Under the pieces are notes generated by a model that was not told where the DNA came from, made no database searches, and saw only the letters and a program-made list of their open reading frames with translations. From DASZIT01 sp035948855 (GTDB taxonomy: Bacteria > Actinomycetota > Acidimicrobiia > Acidimicrobiales > RAAP-2): DNA of 64,000 nt. This document shows positions 60,150-64,000 of this stretch, piece after piece. How positions within the stretch are numbered: position 1 is the first letter of the stretch; the number at the start of each line of letters is the position of its first letter. Position numbers and translations under genes: made by a program. The stretch lies in contig DASZIT010000033.1 of the NCBI GenBank assembly GCA_035948855.1, forward strand, positions 1-64,000, in the 5' to 3' direction.

Positions 60150-61589
60150 CTACGGGGTGCAGGGGGTGGGGTTGAAGTCCGATGGGGCGGTGGTCGTGGT
60201 CGTCGAACTGCTGCTGGTCGGTGGTGTGCTCCCGCCCGAGCTGGCCACCGTGGTCGTCGTCGTGGTTGTGGCCGGGCTCCCGTAGGGGTCGGGGGGTGGG
60301 GAGGTAATCGACTCCGGAGACTGACCCAAGAACTGGGCGACGGCTTGATCGGCATCCGGCTGCTGCACGTAGAGCACCGATCCCAGGTAGCCGAAGACCG
60401 ATGAATCCGACCCATAGGTGGGCAAGGTGGCGGTCACCAGCGACGATGACGAGAAGGTGTGGAACTCCCGGGCCAAGGAGATGAGGCCGGCGACGGTGAA
60501 GGTCGAGTCGATGGTGACTCCCTGCACCACCGACCCGATGAAGGCGTTGAGGGTGAGCGGGTTGTACTTGGTTTCCGCCTGATTGATGAGCGCCTTCAGG
60601 AAGGCGTTCTGGCGCTGGATGCGGCCAAAGTCACTGGTCCCGTCGTACTGCCAGTATCCATCTTTGAAGTATTCGTAGTGACGGCTGCGCGCCACCGCCA
60701 GGGAATACCCACCGTTCACGTGCTGGCAACCGGTGGTGGTGATGTTGAGCCCGGTGTAGGCATCTTGGGCCGGGTAGGGGAAGTTGAGATAGATCCCACC
60801 GATGGCATCGACCGCCCCGCGAAAGCCGGCGAAGTCGATCTGCACGACATGGCTGATCGGGATGCCGAAGTCGGCTTCGATGGTCTGCACCAACTGATCA
60901 GGCCCGTTGTTGTAGGTGGCGTTGATCCGGTTGTAGTTCCCGATCTGGCTGGTGTCCCCAGCCACCTGAACCATGGTGTCCCTCGGGATGGAGAAGATCC
61001 TGATCGCACCGGTGGCCGGCTCCACGTGCAGGATCTTGACCACATCACTCCGTTGACCAGTTTGGGTGGTGGGGTCCCCAAAATGGGCGGCATCCGCCGC
61101 CGACTCCCCGACCCGGGAGTCGGACCCGATGAGCAACACGTTGAAGGGCTGGCCGGCCGGAGCTGTCTTCAGATGCTTCACCGTGACCTTCGAAACCTGG
61201 TGGAACCGGTACTGGATGTACCCGTAGCTGACGCCCACCAGGACCAGCACCAATGACACCAGCACCACCGCGCTCAGAAGCACCCGGTCGAGCCAGCCCC
61301 GCTTCTGCTTGTGTTTGCGTCGATCCGCCCTCCGTGCCTTGCGAGTGAGGGCCACCTCCGGGACGGCGACGGCCTCCGCGGCACCGGGGATGCCAACCGG
61401 CTCATCGGCCGGTCCACTCTCGGCCGCTCCGGCGTCAGGGGCGTCGGATCCAGTCGGTTCGGCCTCGGCCTCGGGTTCGGTTTCGGGTTCGGGTGTGGGT
61501 GTTTCGGCTGGTTCATTCGCCCGAGGCTTCCCGTTTCCACCTCGGGGTGCACTGTGTGCGCCGCCCCGTCGGCGATCTCGGCGAGCCAT
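60150..61589 (-). CDS. LytR-CpsA-Psr (LCP) family ligase
   Basis: LCP proteins attach lipid-linked polymers such as teichoic acid, arabinogalactan or capsule to peptidoglycan outside the membrane. 479 residues. A cytoplasmic Pro/Glu-rich N-terminus (about 85 residues) and basic segment lead to a membrane helix (RVLLSAVVLVSLVLVLVGVSYG). The LCP domain holds the key Arg/Asp residues: LLIGSDSRVGES, FSIPRDTMVQV, INATYNNGPDQLVQTIE, and the phosphate-binding arginine in VARSRHYEYF. The C-terminal 45 residues are Thr/Ser-rich (TTTTTVASSGGSTPPTSS). ATG 61589 lies 8 nt after a TAGCGT -10 candidate. It is unlinked to the sugar operon but could use its product. Confidence 0.9.
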   Translation of the reverse strand: MARRDRRRGGAHSAPRGGNGKPRANEPAETPTPEPETEPEAEAEPTGSDAPDAGAAESGPADEPVGIPGAAEAVAVPEVALTRKARRADRRKHKQKRGWLDRVLLSAVVLVSLVLVLVGVSYGYIQYRFHQVSKVTVKHLKTAPAGQPFNVLLIGSDSRVGESAADAAHFGDPTTQTGQRSDVVKILHVEPATGAIRIFSIPRDTMVQVAGDTSQIGNYNRINATYNNGPDQLVQTIEADFGIPISHVVQIDFAGFRGAVDAIGGIYLNFPYPAQDAYTGLNITTTGCQHVNGGYSLAVARSRHYEYFKDGYWQYDGTSDFGRIQRQNAFLKALINQAETKYNPLTLNAFIGSVVQGVTIDSTFTVAGLISLAREFHTFSSSSLVTATLPTYGSDSSVFGYLGSVLYVQQPDADQAVAQFLGQSPESITSPPPDPYGSPATTTTTTTVASSGGSTPPTSSSSTTTTTAPSDFNPTPCTP

Positions 61590-61760
61590 GGCCAATGACG
61601 CTAGCAATCAGGGGATCAATTCAGTCGCCACCTCCGGAGGGCGACGTGGGGCCCCGGATCCAACCGTGATCGACTGTCACCGGCCTGAGGCTCTGGATGA
61701 CCAGACGGCCACGACGGCAGTCCGGCCCAGGCGCTCATGAGGTGCGGATCAAGATGCCGC

Positions 61761-63761
61761 TCAATCGGCTTCGGCGGCGCCCCCACCTGCTCGTATCTGC
61801 TCGTCGATCAGGTTCACCACCGTCGGATCGAGGAGGGTGGTCACATCGCCGAGTTCCCGGTGCTCGGCCACATCCTTCAACAGCCGCCGCATGATCTTGC
61901 CGCTCCGGGTCTTCGGGAGGTCCGGGGTCAGGATGATCTGGCGGGGTTTGGCGATGGGCCCGATGACCTTGGCCACATGGTCCCGCAGTTCCTTCACCAA
62001 GGCGTCGCCCTCGTTCTCCGCATCCGAAACCTCGCCCTTGACGGTGACGAAGGCCACGATCGCCTGCCCGGTGGTGTCGTCGCTGGCCCCGACCACCGCC
62101 GCCTCTGCCACCCGGGGAAAGCCAACCAGCGCGTGCTCCACCTCGGTCGTGGAGATGCGGTGACCGGAGATGTTCATCACGTCATCGACGCGGCCGAGCA
62201 ACCAAAGGTCGCCGTCCTCGTCCCGCTTCGCCCCGTCTCCGGCGAAGTACCGCCCGGGATACCGGGACCAATAGGTCTCCTCGTAACGCTTCGGGTCACC
62301 CCAAATGCCGCGGAGCATCCCCGGCCAGGGGCGGTCGAGCACCAGGTACCCGCCGGCGTCGTTGCCGACCGACTTCCCGGCGTCATCGACCACGTCGGCG
62401 CTGATGCCCGGGAACGGGCGCATCGCCGCACCGGGTTTGGTGGCGGTGACCCCCGGCAGCGGGGTGATCATGATGCCGCCTGTCTCGGTCTGCCACCAGG
62501 TGTCCACCACCGGACACCGGTCGCCGCCGATGTTCTTCCGGTACCACATCCAGGCCTCCGGGTTGATCGGTTCGCCCACCGAGCCCAACAGCCGCAAGCT
62601 CGAGAGATCGTGGCCGGCAGGATGTTCCTCTCCCCATTTCATGAAGGTCCGGATGGTGGTGGGCGCGGTGTAGAGGATGGTGACCTTGTACTCCTCGATG
62701 ATCTTCCACCAGCGGTCGCGTCCGCCGGCATCGGGAGTCCCCTCGTACATCATCGACGTGACCCCGTTGGCCAGCGGGCCGTAGACGATATAGCTGTGCC
62801 CGGTGACCCAGCCGATGTCGGCCGCCGTCCAGAAGATGTCGGTCTCCGGTTTCACGTCGAAGATCAGACGGTGGGTGGTGACGCAATGGGTCAGATAGCC
62901 GCCGGTGGTGTGGAGAATCCCCTTCGGCTTGGCGGTGGTGCCGCTGGTGTACATGATGTAGAGCGGCTGCTCGGCGTCGAACGCTTCCGGGTCGTGATCG
63001 GTGGACTGCCGATCGACCACCTCGTGCCACCAGACGTCTCGGCCTTCCTGCCAGTCGACGTCCTGGCCGGTCCGGCGCACGACCAGGACCGACCGGACGT
63101 CGGGGCACTGTTTCAAGGCTTCATCGACGTTGGGTTTCAGCGCGGCTTGGGCGCCACGCCGGTAGCCGCCGTCGGCGGTGATCACCACCCGGGCATCCCC
63201 GTCGAGGATGCGATTGGCCAGCGCCTCCGACGAGAACCCGCCGAACGTCACCATGTGGGGTGCTCCGATGCGGGCACAGGCCAGCATCGCCACCACCGCC
63301 TCGGGGATCATCGGCATGTAGATGCAGACCCGGTCGCCGGATTTCACCCCCAACTCGGTGAGGGCATTGGCCGCCTGGCAGACCATGTCCTTCAAGTGGG
63401 TATAGGTGATGGACCGGGTGTCCCCCTCCGGCTCCCCGACCCAGTGAAAGGCGATCTTGGCTCCCCGGCCGGCGGCGACGTGGCGATCGACGCAGTTGAC
63501 CGAGGCATTCAGCTTGCCCCCTACGAACCATTTGGCAAACGGGACCTTCCAGTCGAGCACTTCGGTCCACCGTTGTGCCCAGTCGAGCCGTTCGGCCTGT
63601 TGCTCCCACCAGGCGGTCGGATCGGCGTCCGCCTCCGCGTAGATCTCGGGCTTGGCGTTCGCCTGGGCCACGAACGCTGGCGGCGGTTCGAACCGACGGA
63701 CCTCATGGAGGAGCGCCGAGAGTCCCTCCTCCGGTCGACCCTTGCCTGCAGCTTCGCTCAT
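61761..63761 (-). CDS. acs: Acetyl-CoA synthetase (AMP-forming)
   Basis: Activates acetate with ATP and CoA. 666 residues, full length. YIMYTSGTTAKPKGILHTTGG is the P-loop core, TDIFWTAADIGWVTGHSYIVYG and DTWWQTETGGIMITPLPG form the acetate/AMP pocket (Trp of WWQTE is typical of acetate-specific enzymes), GRVDDVMNISGHRISTTEVE is the hinge region, and the acetylatable lysine sits in PKTRSGKIMRRLL near the end. ATG 63761 has GGGAGG 8 nt upstream. The gene for an acetate transporter lies 43 nt upstream on the same strand, so acs and the transporter are likely one acetate-use operon. Confidence 0.97.
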   Translation of the reverse strand: MSEAAGKGRPEEGLSALLHEVRRFEPPPAFVAQANAKPEIYAEADADPTAWWEQQAERLDWAQRWTEVLDWKVPFAKWFVGGKLNASVNCVDRHVAAGRGAKIAFHWVGEPEGDTRSITYTHLKDMVCQAANALTELGVKSGDRVCIYMPMIPEAVVAMLACARIGAPHMVTFGGFSSEALANRILDGDARVVITADGGYRRGAQAALKPNVDEALKQCPDVRSVLVVRRTGQDVDWQEGRDVWWHEVVDRQSTDHDPEAFDAEQPLYIMYTSGTTAKPKGILHTTGGYLTHCVTTHRLIFDVKPETDIFWTAADIGWVTGHSYIVYGPLANGVTSMMYEGTPDAGGRDRWWKIIEEYKVTILYTAPTTIRTFMKWGEEHPAGHDLSSLRLLGSVGEPINPEAWMWYRKNIGGDRCPVVDTWWQTETGGIMITPLPGVTATKPGAAMRPFPGISADVVDDAGKSVGNDAGGYLVLDRPWPGMLRGIWGDPKRYEETYWSRYPGRYFAGDGAKRDEDGDLWLLGRVDDVMNISGHRISTTEVEHALVGFPRVAEAAVVGASDDTTGQAIVAFVTVKGEVSDAENEGDALVKELRDHVAKVIGPIAKPRQIILTPDLPKTRSGKIMRRLLKDVAEHRELGDVTTLLDPTVVNLIDEQIRAGGGAAEAD

Positions 63762-63804
63762 GTTCCTACCTCCCAACCATCAGCCTCGCGCAGTTCCGCC
63801 CGGA

Positions 63805-64000
63805 TCAGGATTTGGGAGCCAGAGGGATGGTGGGGATGATTCCCTTCTTGAACGTCTCGTTCACCACGCCGGCGAACGATGCGTACCAGGCAGCGCCGGC
63901 CGTGGCAATACCGACATAGCCGCCCCAGTGGTCAAGGGTGATGTTGCTCCGGAACGCCCCAATGGTCAGAAGAACAAAGGTCGCGGTGAGCAGGACGAAT
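63805..64000 (-). CDS. Acetate uptake transporter (GPR1/FUN34/YaaH family), C-terminal part
   Basis: The last 65 codons of a gene cut by the right edge. The reading on the minus strand starts with a membrane segment (FVLLTATFVLLTIGAF), then RSNITLDHWGGYVGIAT, then AGAAWYASFAGVVNETF, matching the last two helices of the SatP/AceTr family, and stops at TGA 63807-63805 after a short tail. This family takes up acetate and related acids. Its position directly before acs on the same strand supports a joint role in acetate use. The N-terminal four helices lie outside the window. Confidence 0.85.
   Translation of the reverse strand, partial: FVLLTATFVLLTIGAFRSNITLDHWGGYVGIATAGAAWYASFAGVVNETFKKGIIPTIPLAPKS

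Overview
The window is high-GC DNA, densely coded on both strands, with frequent GTG/TTG starts, many 4-nt gene overlaps and several probable leaderless transcripts. Together with F420/LLM-type oxidoreductases, DUF2510 proteins, an AccA3-type carboxylase, a homodimeric AceE and a mycobacteria-like wbbL/rmlD/GDP-mannose pyrophosphorylase set, this points to an actinobacterium. My best guess is the class Acidimicrobiia; no rRNA is present to settle it. No tRNA, rRNA, CRISPR array, phage or IS element was recognised.

Layout. (1) 1-1.2 kb: a DEAD-box helicase cut by the left edge and a VOC protein. (2) 1.2-11.2 kb, minus strand: a sugar-nucleotide and glycosyltransferase operon (rmlB, rmlD, UDP-glucose dehydrogenase, UDP-glucuronate decarboxylase-like enzyme, polyprenyl-phosphate glycosyltransferase, WbbL-like rhamnosyltransferase, a membrane-anchored unknown, GDP-mannose pyrophosphorylase, epimerase), preceded by birA. 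(3) 11.3-14.3 kb: biotin carboxylase/BCCP, diverging from its probable ligase BirA, then an M20 amidohydrolase. (4) 14.3-19 kb: accessory genes with a somewhat different feel (F420/LLM enzyme, Mop, an SRPBCC remnant, cupin, P-loop kinase, a secreted six-repeat propeller-like protein, a lipoprotein). (5) 19-27.5 kb: acyl-CoA mutase large subunit, a rhodanese-MoeB fusion, nitroreductase, two unknowns and an alcohol dehydrogenase/monooxygenase/epoxide hydrolase cassette. (6) 27.5-35.6 kb: PepA, cobalamin adenosyltransferase, MetH and two DUF2510 proteins. (7) 35.6-45.3 kb, minus strand: SDR, M24 peptidase, a LipB-LipA fusion, E2, dihydrolipoyl dehydrogenase, an ABC exporter, DUF2203 and a second SDR. 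(8) 45.4-53 kb: a frameshifted alternative-oxidase-like diiron gene, RNase H, AceE, a GH43-like secreted protein, an HhH-GPD protein, ThiE and a secreted unknown. (9) 53.1-64 kb: acyl-CoA dehydrogenase, MBL hydrolase, glycogen debranching-type enzyme, sufC-sufS-sufU, an LCP ligase, acetyl-CoA synthetase and an acetate transporter cut by the right edge.

How it fits together. Cofactor and enzyme pairs recur: BirA with the biotin carrier; LipBA with E2, E3 and AceE; Suf with the two Fe-S clusters of LipA; the cobalamin adenosyltransferase with the mutase and MetH; ThiE with AceE, which needs thiamine diphosphate. The sugar operon would feed an actinobacterial cell-wall linker or polysaccharide, which LCP proteins typically ligate. 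The most notable observations are the LipB-LipA fusion, the rhodanese-first MoeB, the Thr-Cys-Glu motif in RmlB, the single-base frameshift in an otherwise intact AOX-like gene, a suf cluster that starts at sufC without sufB/sufD, and a recurring -10 motif (TANNNT) 6-9 nt ahead of start codons.
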